IMG/VR virus record: IMGVR_UViG_3300030118_005002
Span: 1-39,324 of that record
Direction: 5' to 3' (one strand)
Length of the DNA stretch: 39,324 bases
DNA from: a virus
The notes under the pieces were generated by a model that was not told the DNA's origin, made no database searches, and saw only the letters and a program-made list of their open reading frames with translations. The position numbers and the translations under genes are program-made. Positions 1 to 8,463 of this stretch are shown piece by piece (position 1 is the first letter of the stretch; the number at the start of each line of letters is the position of its first letter).

Positions 1-1491
1 ACAATTGCACAATCTTTAAATAGACTAACAAATGATGGTCCCGTTCTTAGATTTGTGGGTAACGGTACGACTGCAGGCTCAGTTGGTGTTTTAAGTGGTG
101 GTTTATCTTTTGGTACTGGTGCTTCAATGACTACTCGAATGGAAATTGATAGTGGAGGAGATGTAAAAATAAATACCGGTAGGTTAGGCCTTGGTATGGA
201 TGCTGCACAAGCATTAGATATAGAAAGAACTTCTGGGCTATCTCTTAGATTCTATAATGGTGGTAGTTTTAAAGCAGGATTACAAGCAGTAGATGGATCT
301 GGCCAAATGATTGGAACAAGTGCTGCCAATGATTTTGCAATACGATCTCAATCAAATTTATTATTTTCATCTGGTGGTAATACAGAGCGTATGCGCATCA
401 AGAGCGGCAACGGCCATGTTGGTATAGGCACTACAAATCCAAGATATAATCTAACTGTTGAGGGAAACAATACTACTGCTATTGGTATAGGTGTAGATAA
501 TGTAAGTGGTAGTTCTACATTAGACATTGCAGCTTTAGGAACAGGTTATGCAAATCACCAAGCGGCCGGTGGAGAAGTTTGGTTCTATTCACCAGATAAT
601 ATAAACATTGGTGGAGCAACTGGTAGCACAAACAATATTAAATTTATAGCTAATAACAAAGTAAATATGCTTATTAGAGGAGATGGGACCGGCATCGATA
701 CGAACCAAACTTTTCATGCAATGCCAACTCAATCTAATCTTTCTTCTGGTCAATATGATCAAATTTGGGGACAAGCCGCAAAAGCTCATGGCTCTTTCTT
801 GTCACCTTATATGACTTTGTCTACAAGGTATGGTTCGTGGGATGCAAACGTTGGTTGTAATGCTAGGTCTATGATAGGGCAGCAAAGTGGAGGAACAGAG
901 CAGGCTACAGGTTATGGTGGTGGTGGAGCGAGTAATTTATATGTAGGATTTACTAGCTTAAATTGGTATCATTGGCCTTCCTCAGTTACTAATACAGTAG
1001 GAACTAATTTACCTATAACTAGCACATATCAAATGATGGTATGTGACTCTGGTGGTAACTTTAATATTAATGGTACTTACTACAATAATGCTTCAGACAG
1101 GAGACTGAAAGACAACATAACGCCTATAAGCAGTGCCTTAGATAAAGTTAAGAAATTAACAGGTAATACCTTTACATGGAAAACTGATGACTCTCTACCT
1201 ATACCCGAGCAATTTGTAGGTCAAAAAGACGTAGGAGTAATTGCACAAGAAGTTCAAGAAGTAGTGCCTGAAGCAATAGGACTATCGCCTTGGGATATAG
1301 AATATAAAGAAATTGATAACCCAGACTATAAAGCTGATGCCGAACCGCCTATCCCACAAAAAATACAATCAAAGGACGTATCTTCCGAATCAGGCAATGA
1401 TTATTTAACAGTCAATGAAGAAAAATTAGTTCCTTTATTAATAGAGGCAATAAAAGAATTAGAAGCTCGCGTAGCAGAATTAGAAGTATAA
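1..1491 (+). CDS. Tail fibre protein with C-terminal peptidase S74 (intramolecular chaperone) domain, 5' partial
   Basis: The frame is open from base 1, so the gene begins upstream of the window; the first in-window start-like codon (GTG at 55) is internal. The body is Gly/Asn/Ser/Thr-rich beta-type sequence typical of marine phage fibres and contains a VGIGTTNP-type repeat near 421-441. The last ~130 residues are a peptidase S74 domain: the SDRRLKDNI motif starts at base 1093, followed by DVGVIAQEVQEVVPEAI and a C-terminal heptad-like helix ending EARVAELEV. In endosialidase-type fibres this domain trimerises the fibre and then cleaves itself off at the conserved Ser of the SDxRLK motif, so the mature fibre probably ends near base 1092. 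The chaperone assignment is strong. Receptor specificity cannot be read from the sequence. The stop codon lies inside a late-promoter box for the next gene. Confidence 0.88.
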   Translation, partial: TIAQSLNRLTNDGPVLRFVGNGTTAGSVGVLSGGLSFGTGASMTTRMEIDSGGDVKINTGRLGLGMDAAQALDIERTSGLSLRFYNGGSFKAGLQAVDGSGQMIGTSAANDFAIRSQSNLLFSSGGNTERMRIKSGNGHVGIGTTNPRYNLTVEGNNTTAIGIGVDNVSGSSTLDIAALGTGYANHQAAGGEVWFYSPDNINIGGATGSTNNIKFIANNKVNMLIRGDGTGIDTNQTFHAMPTQSNLSSGQYDQIWGQAAKAHGSFLSPYMTLSTRYGSWDANVGCNARSMIGQQSGGTEQATGYGGGGASNLYVGFTSLNWYHWPSSVTNTVGTNLPITSTYQMMVCDSGGNFNINGTYYNNASDRRLKDNITPISSALDKVKKLTGNTFTWKTDDSLPIPEQFVGQKDVGVIAQEVQEVVPEAIGLSPWDIEYKEIDNPDYKADAEPPIPQKIQSKDVSSESGNDYLTVNEEKLVPLLIEAIKELEARVAELEV

Positions 1492-1494
1492 ATA
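1487..1494 (+). promoter_or_regulatory. T4-type late promoter box TATAAATA
   Basis: Exact match to the T4 late -10 box read by the gp55 sigma factor. It overlaps the stop codon of the preceding fibre gene. The box-to-ATG distance is 39 bases, leaving a leader of about 26 bases with a GGAG Shine-Dalgarno before the ATG at 1526. Confidence 0.75.
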
Positions 1495-1525
1495 GTATAA
1501 TAAACCTTGGAGAGTGAAAAGGTAA

Positions 1526-3760
1526 ATGGCAACACAACACAATTTTAGAGTAAAAAATGGTTTGGAAGTCGCTGGTGTACAGCGCATTTCTTCTACGGGT
1601 GTTATAACTGGTACTCTGGATTCTAATACAACAGCAACAACACAATCTGCTTTAGACAACTCTACTAAAATAGCAACAACAGCTTATACAGATGCTGCAA
1701 TTACTGCTGTCATTGGTGGAGCTCCAGGTACACTAGATACTCTTAACGAATTAGCAGCAGCCATTAATGATGATGATTCATATGCAACAACTCTTACTAC
1801 TGCATTAGCAGGTAAGATGGCAATAGCAGGTGGAACATTTACTGGTAATGTTAATCTAACAAAAGAAACTCCTTACCTTAATCTTACAGATTCATCGGCT
1901 AGTAGAACATTAGGTGTTTTTGTTGATGACAATAATTCAGTTCTTAGATCTAGTGGTCCATTGCTTTTACAAGTTGGTACCTCATCAGCAATTACAATTG
2001 ATAGTAGTAGAAGAGTTGGAATAAATCAAGTTCCTGGAGCAAATAATTTTGCTTTACAAGTTCAAGGAGTGCAAACAGACGGTTCAGATGCTAGATCAGT
2101 TAAGATTAAGGGGTTTGGATCACAAACTAGTATTGGAAGTACTGGTCCAACATTAGTTATACAGAATGCTAATACTACAGCAAATAATTATGCTAAATTA
2201 AGTTTTGAATCAGGTAGTGCCGGAGAAACTGTTTCTATTAATGCACAGAATATAGACCATACAAATCATTATGGTGATATGGCATTTAATACTAGAGGTT
2301 CCAGTGGATACTATGAAAAGATGCGTATTACTTCAAATGGTATAATTGATATTAATAAAGCAGGTAGCTTTTCTTCTTATCCAACAGGCTCTCAGTTAAA
2401 TGTATATGCAAATGGAGAAGGAATTAGATTAGACGGATCCGGTGCCACATCAAGAAATATTAGATTTAGAAATGTTAGTGATGCCAATCCGGGTGTTATT
2501 ATAGCTGATGGTAGTTTAAAATTAGAAACAGAAGATGCAAATACAGATATACGATTAAGTGCTGTACGAGACATAGAGTATCAAGTAACTTCAGGAAATA
2601 GTACAGCAGGTTTCCATTATTTTAAATCATATAATACTTACATAATGGCAATTGATGGAGGAAATAATCGAGTTGGTATTAATACAACACTTCCATCATC
2701 TGAACTACATGTTAATAAAGCAAACGCTGATTCTAAAATACTAATTCAGTCAACTGGTGCAGGCAATGATGCAAAATTATCATTTTTAACGCATCAAAAT
2801 GGTCGAACAATGTATGTTGATGACAGTGATGGTAATAAGCTTCATGTTGCTACTGGATATGGAGAAGCGAATGTTCGCGATACTGTTTTTGATAATGAAG
2901 GTAGAGTTGGTATTCGACAAACTGATATTGCTGATACATTACATGTCAGTTCAGTTGATGATGCTCAACATTTAAGATTTAGAGCAGAAAATGGACAAAT
3001 TCCAAGAATAGCATCCTTTTCAGGAACATCTGCGGGTGGTGCTCAACAAATGGATATATCTGCAAGTAGAGTTAGATTTGAAACAGGAAGTACTTATGGC
3101 GGTAAATCAGTTATAGATGGTAAAGGTAGATTTACTGGTAGAGTCATGGACATGGTTAATGTTGGTTCTGATGATTGGAGTGACAGTTGCTATTACAACG
3201 ATCCGGCCGGTGGAGGTATATTTGGATATGGAACAGGCGGATCTTTAGGTGGATATTCTGTAAATGCTCAGAGTGGGCAAGCTGCATATTGGTATGCTGG
3301 ATTATCTTTTTCAGGATATGTTACTTGGATTCCTCCCGTTTATATGCCATATTCAATTGGACAAGTTTATGGATTAAGCTGTACTTTATGGTGTCATCAT
3401 GCAAATACTGCTGGTACCGCAGTTCAATATGTTGGATGTATTGGATATGATTCTAATTTTAACTTTATGAATCATGACGCAATAGGAACATATCAATATA
3501 ATTTAGCTTCTTCTGCATCATATGCTGCACAAACTAGATATCACATGGATGTAACACTAAAAGGATGGAATGATAATGGACAGTCTGATGGAAACAAAAT
3601 GGATAGAGGAACGGTTTATATAAGACCAATGATGTTAATTAATTATCCTTGGAGTAGTTCTTCTGGAGGCACAACTCCATTGGTTGTAATGGAATCTTTC
3701 ACTATGGGTCCAAAACATACAATATCAGATAATGATTCAAACTCGGGAACAAATTACTAA
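1526..3760 (+). CDS. Tail fibre protein
   Basis: 744-residue fibre-like protein. The N-terminal ~100 residues (MATQHNFRVKNGLEVAG, then APGTLDTLNELAAAINDD and a GKMAIAGGTFTGNV stretch) form the tail-fibre N-terminal module common in marine T4-like phages, presumably the attachment end. The middle carries VGIN/VGIR repeats followed by a P/D-x3-LHV turn (about 2014, 2674 and 2908), the same repeat type as in the neighbouring fibre genes. The C-terminal ~200 residues are rich in Tyr, Trp and Gly (from MVNVGSDDWSD onward) and are probably a receptor-binding head. No S74 chaperone is present, unlike the gene upstream. A GGAG/AAGG ribosome site precedes the ATG. The stop overlaps the next ATG as TAATG. 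Exact fibre position in the virion is unknown. Confidence 0.75.
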   Translation: MATQHNFRVKNGLEVAGVQRISSTGVITGTLDSNTTATTQSALDNSTKIATTAYTDAAITAVIGGAPGTLDTLNELAAAINDDDSYATTLTTALAGKMAIAGGTFTGNVNLTKETPYLNLTDSSASRTLGVFVDDNNSVLRSSGPLLLQVGTSSAITIDSSRRVGINQVPGANNFALQVQGVQTDGSDARSVKIKGFGSQTSIGSTGPTLVIQNANTTANNYAKLSFESGSAGETVSINAQNIDHTNHYGDMAFNTRGSSGYYEKMRITSNGIIDINKAGSFSSYPTGSQLNVYANGEGIRLDGSGATSRNIRFRNVSDANPGVIIADGSLKLETEDANTDIRLSAVRDIEYQVTSGNSTAGFHYFKSYNTYIMAIDGGNNRVGINTTLPSSELHVNKANADSKILIQSTGAGNDAKLSFLTHQNGRTMYVDDSDGNKLHVATGYGEANVRDTVFDNEGRVGIRQTDIADTLHVSSVDDAQHLRFRAENGQIPRIASFSGTSAGGAQQMDISASRVRFETGSTYGGKSVIDGKGRFTGRVMDMVNVGSDDWSDSCYYNDPAGGGIFGYGTGGSLGGYSVNAQSGQAAYWYAGLSFSGYVTWIPPVYMPYSIGQVYGLSCTLWCHHANTAGTAVQYVGCIGYDSNFNFMNHDAIGTYQYNLASSASYAAQTRYHMDVTLKGWNDNGQSDGNKMDRGTVYIRPMMLINYPWSSSSGGTTPLVVMESFTMGPKHTISDNDSNSGTNY

Positions 3761-4161
3761 TGGCTACACAACAACAAATAACATTTGAATGGAAAATACC
3801 AGAAATAATATGGAATGAAAATGGTGTAATCCAAGAAGTAAAATGGGAATACCATGGAACAAAAGGTACATATACAACTAAATTATTTGGTCGACATTTT
3901 ATAACTGGTGATCATACAAAGGAAGGTTTTATTTCACAGCCTGATGTTGTAAAAGACGATGTTATTCAATGGATAGAAAATGATTTTAGTAGACAAATAG
4001 AATTTGACGATGATATAAGAGCAATGATTGCTGGACCAGATCAAACTATAGAAGATATACCGGACCCAGAGCCAAGATTAGTTCAAATGAAAAGAGAAAT
4101 TACAGGAACAATTACTGCACAAGAAGAAGCTCCTTTAAGAGAAAGTAGGAGTTTAGAATAA
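3760..4161 (+). CDS. Hypothetical protein in tail-fibre cluster
   Basis: 133 residues starting on an ATG that shares one base with the preceding fibre stop (TAATG), so translation is likely coupled. The N-terminal half alternates hydrophobic and charged residues with several Trp and Tyr (EWKIPEIIWNENGVIQEVKW), suggesting a small beta domain. A DVVKDDVIQWIENDF helix follows, and the tail is charged and Pro/Glu-rich. There is no signal peptide or membrane segment. Its place between two long fibre genes and its size suggest a fibre accessory, hinge or assembly factor, but that is inference from position. I do not recognise a characterised family. Confidence 0.7.
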   Translation: MATQQQITFEWKIPEIIWNENGVIQEVKWEYHGTKGTYTTKLFGRHFITGDHTKEGFISQPDVVKDDVIQWIENDFSRQIEFDDDIRAMIAGPDQTIEDIPDPEPRLVQMKREITGTITAQEEAPLRESRSLE

Positions 4162-4162
4162 T

Positions 4163-6172
4163 ATGTCAAATACAAAACTACCAGCGCGATTATTAGATAC
4201 ATCAGCAGTCCCGGCGTTAAACGTTACTGGGGATTTGACTGTGGACACTACTACATTAAAAGTAGATTCTACTAATAATAGAGTTGGTATAGGAGCTGTA
4301 TCACCAGCTTCTAAACTACATATAAAAAATACTGCTTCTGAAGATACAGCAATTATTTTAGAAAATACTAATAATGCTCAGAATTTAAATATTGATTATT
4401 ATAGTAATGCTGGTTCAGTACAAAGTAGAATAAATTATGCAGAAGGTCCAGCATCTTGGAACTTTATTCCAAATACATCTAATGGTAATAGCGCGTTATA
4501 TATTAATTATTCAGGTAATATTGGTATTGGAGAAACATCTCCATCAGCAAAACTTCATATTAAAAAGGCTGCTGCAACAACTCAACATTATGATTCATAT
4601 GCAACACTCATTGTTGAAGATCCAGAATCACGAATACAAATTGTAGCAACTGATGGAGGAAGCAATGCATCAGCTTTATTACTTACTAATGAAGAAAAGC
4701 ATTGGGGAGTAGTTCATCATGGACCTAGTGAAAATAATACTTTTGGTATTGGATATTATGCAAGTAGCTCGTCCGGTGTTGATATTGCTGATTCACTAAG
4801 TAGTCCTTTCACTATTACTACAGGTGGCTTTGTTGGTATTGGTACAGATAATCCAAGTGCTAGTTTAACTATAGATGGTGATTCGGGTACTCAAGGTAGT
4901 GTTAGAATTGTGCCAGATACTAGCAAAGGAAATCAAGTTTCTCATATTCATTATGGTGGAACAGGTGATTGGTATATTAGATCTGCAGGCACTTCAGGAA
5001 ATGTAGTAATACAGGATAGTGGTGGTAATGTTGGTATTGGTACTGCCACTCCAGGAACAGCAAAGCTTAATGTAACTGCAGGATCGAGTGCTAACACCAC
5101 TATTAAATTTGGTTCGCACTTTGATACCAAGGTACAAATACAAGCTACGGCTACAGCATCTGGAATGCTTCAATTTTTAAACGCCTCTGGCACTTCCAAA
5201 ATAAGTTTGGGATATCGGGACGATGGAACTGGCGGCGATGGTCAATTTAGAATCAGACACGCAGGAACACTAGACACTGCAGGGCCGATGATAAATATGG
5301 CAACGAATGGCGCTGTATCTGTAGTCACAGATACAAGTGCAGCTCCTGTTGGTAATAGTCATGCACAGCTAACTGTTAAAACAACAACAAACGCAAATCC
5401 TGCTTATGCGGTATTAGCCTTTGATTCAGGGGTCGGTAGGCTCGGAGTCATAGAAGGGCAACAAAGAGCGGGAGGATCAGCTGGTTATGGACATATATCA
5501 ACAATAGTAAATAATGGCCAATCAGGCTCTGGTGCTATGGTAAGAGCAATTACCGCTAATTACACTGGTAAGGTTGGTGTAGGTAAGGGCCATAGCATTA
5601 CACCAGATATGAATTTAGAAGTTTATGCATATAATGAAACTTCTCAATGGACAAGTTCCGGATCATATCATGGTGGTACACAAGCATTTGGAATTTTATC
5701 AAATTCTCCTCCAGCACCCGTAGCAGGTGATTATGGTTATTTCAAAGATTTTTGGTATTATATGGTTGGTAACACAAGTCATACAATGGTGTGGGATAAT
5801 GCAGATAGTTATTTTAATGCTGAAGTTATGCTAGTTGCAGCATGTACCAATGGTGGTGCTCATAATAATATTTTCTGTAGAGGTTTTTGGAGTAATAATC
5901 ATACTTCTCATAGATTTGATGGTATTGAAGGTTTTAGAACAGCTTCAAGTACAAGTAGTTTCGAAACAACACAAAACTCCGCTGGAGCTGGAGGTATTGG
6001 TGGATTAACTAATGGTGACTATTTTACTTTTACTGCTTCACAAGGGACAAATGCATCTAATAGTGGAAAATTAACAATTGTTCATTCGTATCCGGGTGCA
6101 TCATTTTATGGTGCTAAAATAAGATTGAGAGTTTTCTTTGGACAATTTAATGGACATAGTAGTACATCATAG
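4163..6172 (+). CDS. Tail fibre protein with VGIG-type repeats
   Basis: 669 residues. It opens with a short attachment-like segment (MSNTKLPARLLDTSAVPALN) and then carries at least four copies of a VGIG-x3-SP-x3-KLHI type repeat, near 4285, 4522, 4834 and 5032. Between repeats are Gly/Ser/Asn-rich beta stretches. The C-terminal third (after KVGVGKGHSITPDMNLEVYA) is a distinct Trp/Tyr/His-rich region, probably the receptor-binding tip. The repeat marks beta-structured shafts of marine phage fibres, and C-terminal S74 chaperones often follow it, but none is present here. The gene starts 1 base after the previous stop. Paralogy with the two other fibres in the window is clear from the repeat, while the tips look unrelated. 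Confidence 0.75.
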   Translation: MSNTKLPARLLDTSAVPALNVTGDLTVDTTTLKVDSTNNRVGIGAVSPASKLHIKNTASEDTAIILENTNNAQNLNIDYYSNAGSVQSRINYAEGPASWNFIPNTSNGNSALYINYSGNIGIGETSPSAKLHIKKAAATTQHYDSYATLIVEDPESRIQIVATDGGSNASALLLTNEEKHWGVVHHGPSENNTFGIGYYASSSSGVDIADSLSSPFTITTGGFVGIGTDNPSASLTIDGDSGTQGSVRIVPDTSKGNQVSHIHYGGTGDWYIRSAGTSGNVVIQDSGGNVGIGTATPGTAKLNVTAGSSANTTIKFGSHFDTKVQIQATATASGMLQFLNASGTSKISLGYRDDGTGGDGQFRIRHAGTLDTAGPMINMATNGAVSVVTDTSAAPVGNSHAQLTVKTTTNANPAYAVLAFDSGVGRLGVIEGQQRAGGSAGYGHISTIVNNGQSGSGAMVRAITANYTGKVGVGKGHSITPDMNLEVYAYNETSQWTSSGSYHGGTQAFGILSNSPPAPVAGDYGYFKDFWYYMVGNTSHTMVWDNADSYFNAEVMLVAACTNGGAHNNIFCRGFWSNNHTSHRFDGIEGFRTASSTSSFETTQNSAGAGGIGGLTNGDYFTFTASQGTNASNSGKLTIVHSYPGASFYGAKIRLRVFFGQFNGHSSTS

Positions 6173-6180
6173 GAGATATA

Positions 6181-6396
6181 ATGGCAATTAAAAAAACAAC
6201 CGCACATGAAATAATTGATTCGCAAGAAAATGTATGGCCTCCAGCAATGATACAAAATGGCGAATGGGTAAATCAAAATATTGATAATTTACCCGATGAA
6301 GTTAAAACCGAAGCAGAAACATTATGGACGGAAAGTAATATAAATCACTTTAAATCAGTAATGGAAGCTGGTGAAGAAGGAACTATAATAGAATAA
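6181..6396 (+). CDS. Small hypothetical protein after fibre gene
   Basis: 71 residues, acidic and mostly helical in character, with no membrane segment or cysteine. An AGGAGAT Shine-Dalgarno lies 5-10 bases before the ATG. It sits between the last fibre gene and the late promoter of gp13, so it is probably the last cistron of the fibre transcript. The sequence (WPPAMIQNGEWVNQNIDNLP) matches no family I can name. A structural or assembly role is possible from position only. Confidence 0.6.
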   Translation: MAIKKTTAHEIIDSQENVWPPAMIQNGEWVNQNIDNLPDEVKTEAETLWTESNINHFKSVMEAGEEGTIIE

Positions 6397-6404
6397 ATAT
6401 AATG

Positions 6405-6412
6405 TATAAATA
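6405..6412 (+). promoter_or_regulatory. T4-type late promoter box, predicted leaderless
   Basis: Exact TATAAATA. The first T lies 13 bases before the A of the gp13 ATG at 6418. In T4 the box spans about -13 to -6, so the transcript would begin on the ATG itself. No Shine-Dalgarno sequence is visible in the AT-only stretch upstream. Confidence 0.7.
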
Positions 6413-6417
6413 GTATT

Positions 6418-7524
6418 ATGGCAAAACCAAATAGCAGATCAACATTAATTCAATATTGCAAAAGGGCTCTAGGGCATCCTGTAATAGAAATAAATGTGGA
6501 TGATGACCAGGTAGATGATAGAGTAGATGAGGCTTTACAGTTTTATCAAGAGTATCATGCTGATGCCGTAGAAAAAGTTTATTTAAAGCACTTAGTTACT
6601 AAAACAGATCAAGCTAATGGTTATATAACAATACCAGATTTAGTTACAAATGTTGTGCGACTAATGCCGCTTCAAGAATCTAATTTATCAAATAATATGT
6701 TTGATATTAAATATCAAGTTATGTTAAATGACATGCATAGCTTAGGTTTCATGGGTCAAATGTATGATTTTAAAATGAAGATGAATCATCTAGCTATGTT
6801 GGATATGATACTAGATGCAGATGAAAAACATGTAGATTTTAATAGACATCAAAATAGATTACATGTACACATGGATTGGGATGTCGATACTGATACACCA
6901 GCAGACGAAACTATAACAGTAAAAGTAATAGCTACAGGCGCTGGAAATAAATATACAGTTAATGGCGTTGAAACCGGAAGCTTAGCTTTATCCATTGGTG
7001 GAACATATACATTCGATCAATCAGATGCTTCTAATAATGGTCATCCATTTAGATTTAGTATTACAGAAAATGGAACACATGCAAGTGGTACTGAGTATAC
7101 CACAGGTGTGACAACTAATGGAACACCCGGACAAGCCGGAGCATATACTAGAATTGTTGTAACAGAATCAACTCCTACATTATATTACTATTGTGCTAAT
7201 CATAGTGCAATGGGTGGAAATGCCAAACTTACACCAGAATTAACTCCTGGTAAATTTACTTATTTAGTTATTGAATGTTATCGTATAGTAGATCCAGATA
7301 CATTTACTGATGTATATAATGATTACTATTTAAAACGTTATGCAACTGCTTTAATAAAACACCAATGGGGTATTAACTTATTAAAATTCGAAGGTATGCA
7401 AATGCCAGGTGGTGTTACCTTTAATGGCCGACAAATCTTCGACGATGCAAGAGAAGAAATCGAAAAGCTTACTGAAGAAGCTAGGCTTAATTGGGAAGAA
7501 CCTATCGATTTTTATACGGGATAG
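6418..7524 (+). CDS. 13: Neck protein gp13 with inserted cupredoxin-like domain
   Basis: 368 residues against about 309 in T4. The N-terminal part (NSRSTLIQYCKRALGHPVIE, VDDRVDEALQFYQEYH) and the C-terminal part (YLKRYATALIKHQWGINLLK, GVTFNGRQIFDDAREEIEKL) are characteristic of gp13, which with gp14 forms the neck that closes the filled head and joins it to the tail. Residues ~165-272 are an insertion: a beta-rich module with TYTFDQSDASNNGHPFRFS and a terminal LYYYCANHSAMGG. His209, Cys259, His262 and Met265 are in the order of type-1 copper ligands in plastocyanin-like folds. Whether metal is bound is inference, since such domains on phage virions may be purely structural. The start is fixed by family similarity although no ribosome site precedes it. 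Confidence 0.9.
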   Translation: MAKPNSRSTLIQYCKRALGHPVIEINVDDDQVDDRVDEALQFYQEYHADAVEKVYLKHLVTKTDQANGYITIPDLVTNVVRLMPLQESNLSNNMFDIKYQVMLNDMHSLGFMGQMYDFKMKMNHLAMLDMILDADEKHVDFNRHQNRLHVHMDWDVDTDTPADETITVKVIATGAGNKYTVNGVETGSLALSIGGTYTFDQSDASNNGHPFRFSITENGTHASGTEYTTGVTTNGTPGQAGAYTRIVVTESTPTLYYYCANHSAMGGNAKLTPELTPGKFTYLVIECYRIVDPDTFTDVYNDYYLKRYATALIKHQWGINLLKFEGMQMPGGVTFNGRQIFDDAREEIEKLTEEARLNWEEPIDFYTG

Positions 7525-7527
7525 ATT

Positions 7528-8463
7528 ATGCCTAGAAATGTATACTTTTCTCAGGCCGTAAGATCCGAACAAAATCTTTACGAAGATTTAATCATTGAAT
7601 CACTTAAAATATACGGTCAAGATCTTTTTTACTTACCAAGAGAAATAGTAAGTACTGATACTATATTGGGAGAAGATCGTGCATCTAAGTTTGATGATGC
7701 ATTTATGATTGAAGGTTATATTGAAGGTACAGAAGGATTTGAAGGTCAAGGAGATTTATATTCTAAATTTGGTTTAGAAGTAAGAGATGAAGTTAACTTT
7801 GTAATATCTAGAAAAGTATGGGATAGATATATTGGATTTGATGGTGGAGATAGACCAAAAGAAGGTGATCTAATATTTTTACCACTATCCAATAAATTTT
7901 TTGAAGTTATGTTTGTGGAACATGAGCAACCATTCTATCAATTATCTAATTTACCAGTATATAGGTTACAATGTGCTCTATATGAATATAATGATGAAGA
8001 CTTTGATACTGGTGTTGATATTTTAGATCAAATAGAAGTAACTGATTCTTATCAAGTAACTTTAGAATATTCTACAACCGGCAATAATCATTTAGAACAA
8101 GGTGAACTAGTTACACAAAATCTTACCTTTAATGCTGGTGGTGATGTATTAACAAGCGTATTTGGAACAGTACAAGTAGTAGAAAAACTATCAGCCACTG
8201 GTGGTAGAATTCAAGTATCAAATATTGGAGTAACTGGAGTTGCTGAAGCTAGAGACTTTATTGTTTCATCTACTCTTACATTAACTGGAGCTGAATCAGC
8301 TAAAACAGTAACTATAACAAAAGTATACGATATTGGAGATAATAGTCCTTTCGTAGATCCTACTGATAGCCAGGGAGAAAATGTTGCATTTGAAGTTGCA
8401 GCAGACGGATTCCTTGACTTTACAGAGGCTAACCCATTTGGAGATCCATCGGATAATTTCTAA
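7528..8463 (+). CDS. 14: Neck protein gp14
   Basis: 311 residues against about 256 in T4. The N-terminus MPRNVYFSQAVRSEQNLYED, the middle (DRYIGFDGGDRPKEGDLIFL, EHEQPFYQLSNLPVYRLQC) and the C-terminal FLDFTEANPFGDPSD are diagnostic of T4 gp14, the neck protein that forms the collar beneath the portal with gp13. Residues ~180-265 are an extra Gly/Thr/Val-rich beta segment (LEQGELVTQNLTFNAGG, GTVQVVEKLSATGGRIQV) placed between the conserved core and the conserved tail. It resembles the extra module at the end of gp15. It starts 3 bases after gp13 and shares its last base with the first base of gp15 (TAATG). Confidence 0.9.
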   Translation: MPRNVYFSQAVRSEQNLYEDLIIESLKIYGQDLFYLPREIVSTDTILGEDRASKFDDAFMIEGYIEGTEGFEGQGDLYSKFGLEVRDEVNFVISRKVWDRYIGFDGGDRPKEGDLIFLPLSNKFFEVMFVEHEQPFYQLSNLPVYRLQCALYEYNDEDFDTGVDILDQIEVTDSYQVTLEYSTTGNNHLEQGELVTQNLTFNAGGDVLTSVFGTVQVVEKLSATGGRIQVSNIGVTGVAEARDFIVSSTLTLTGAESAKTVTITKVYDIGDNSPFVDPTDSQGENVAFEVAADGFLDFTEANPFGDPSDNF

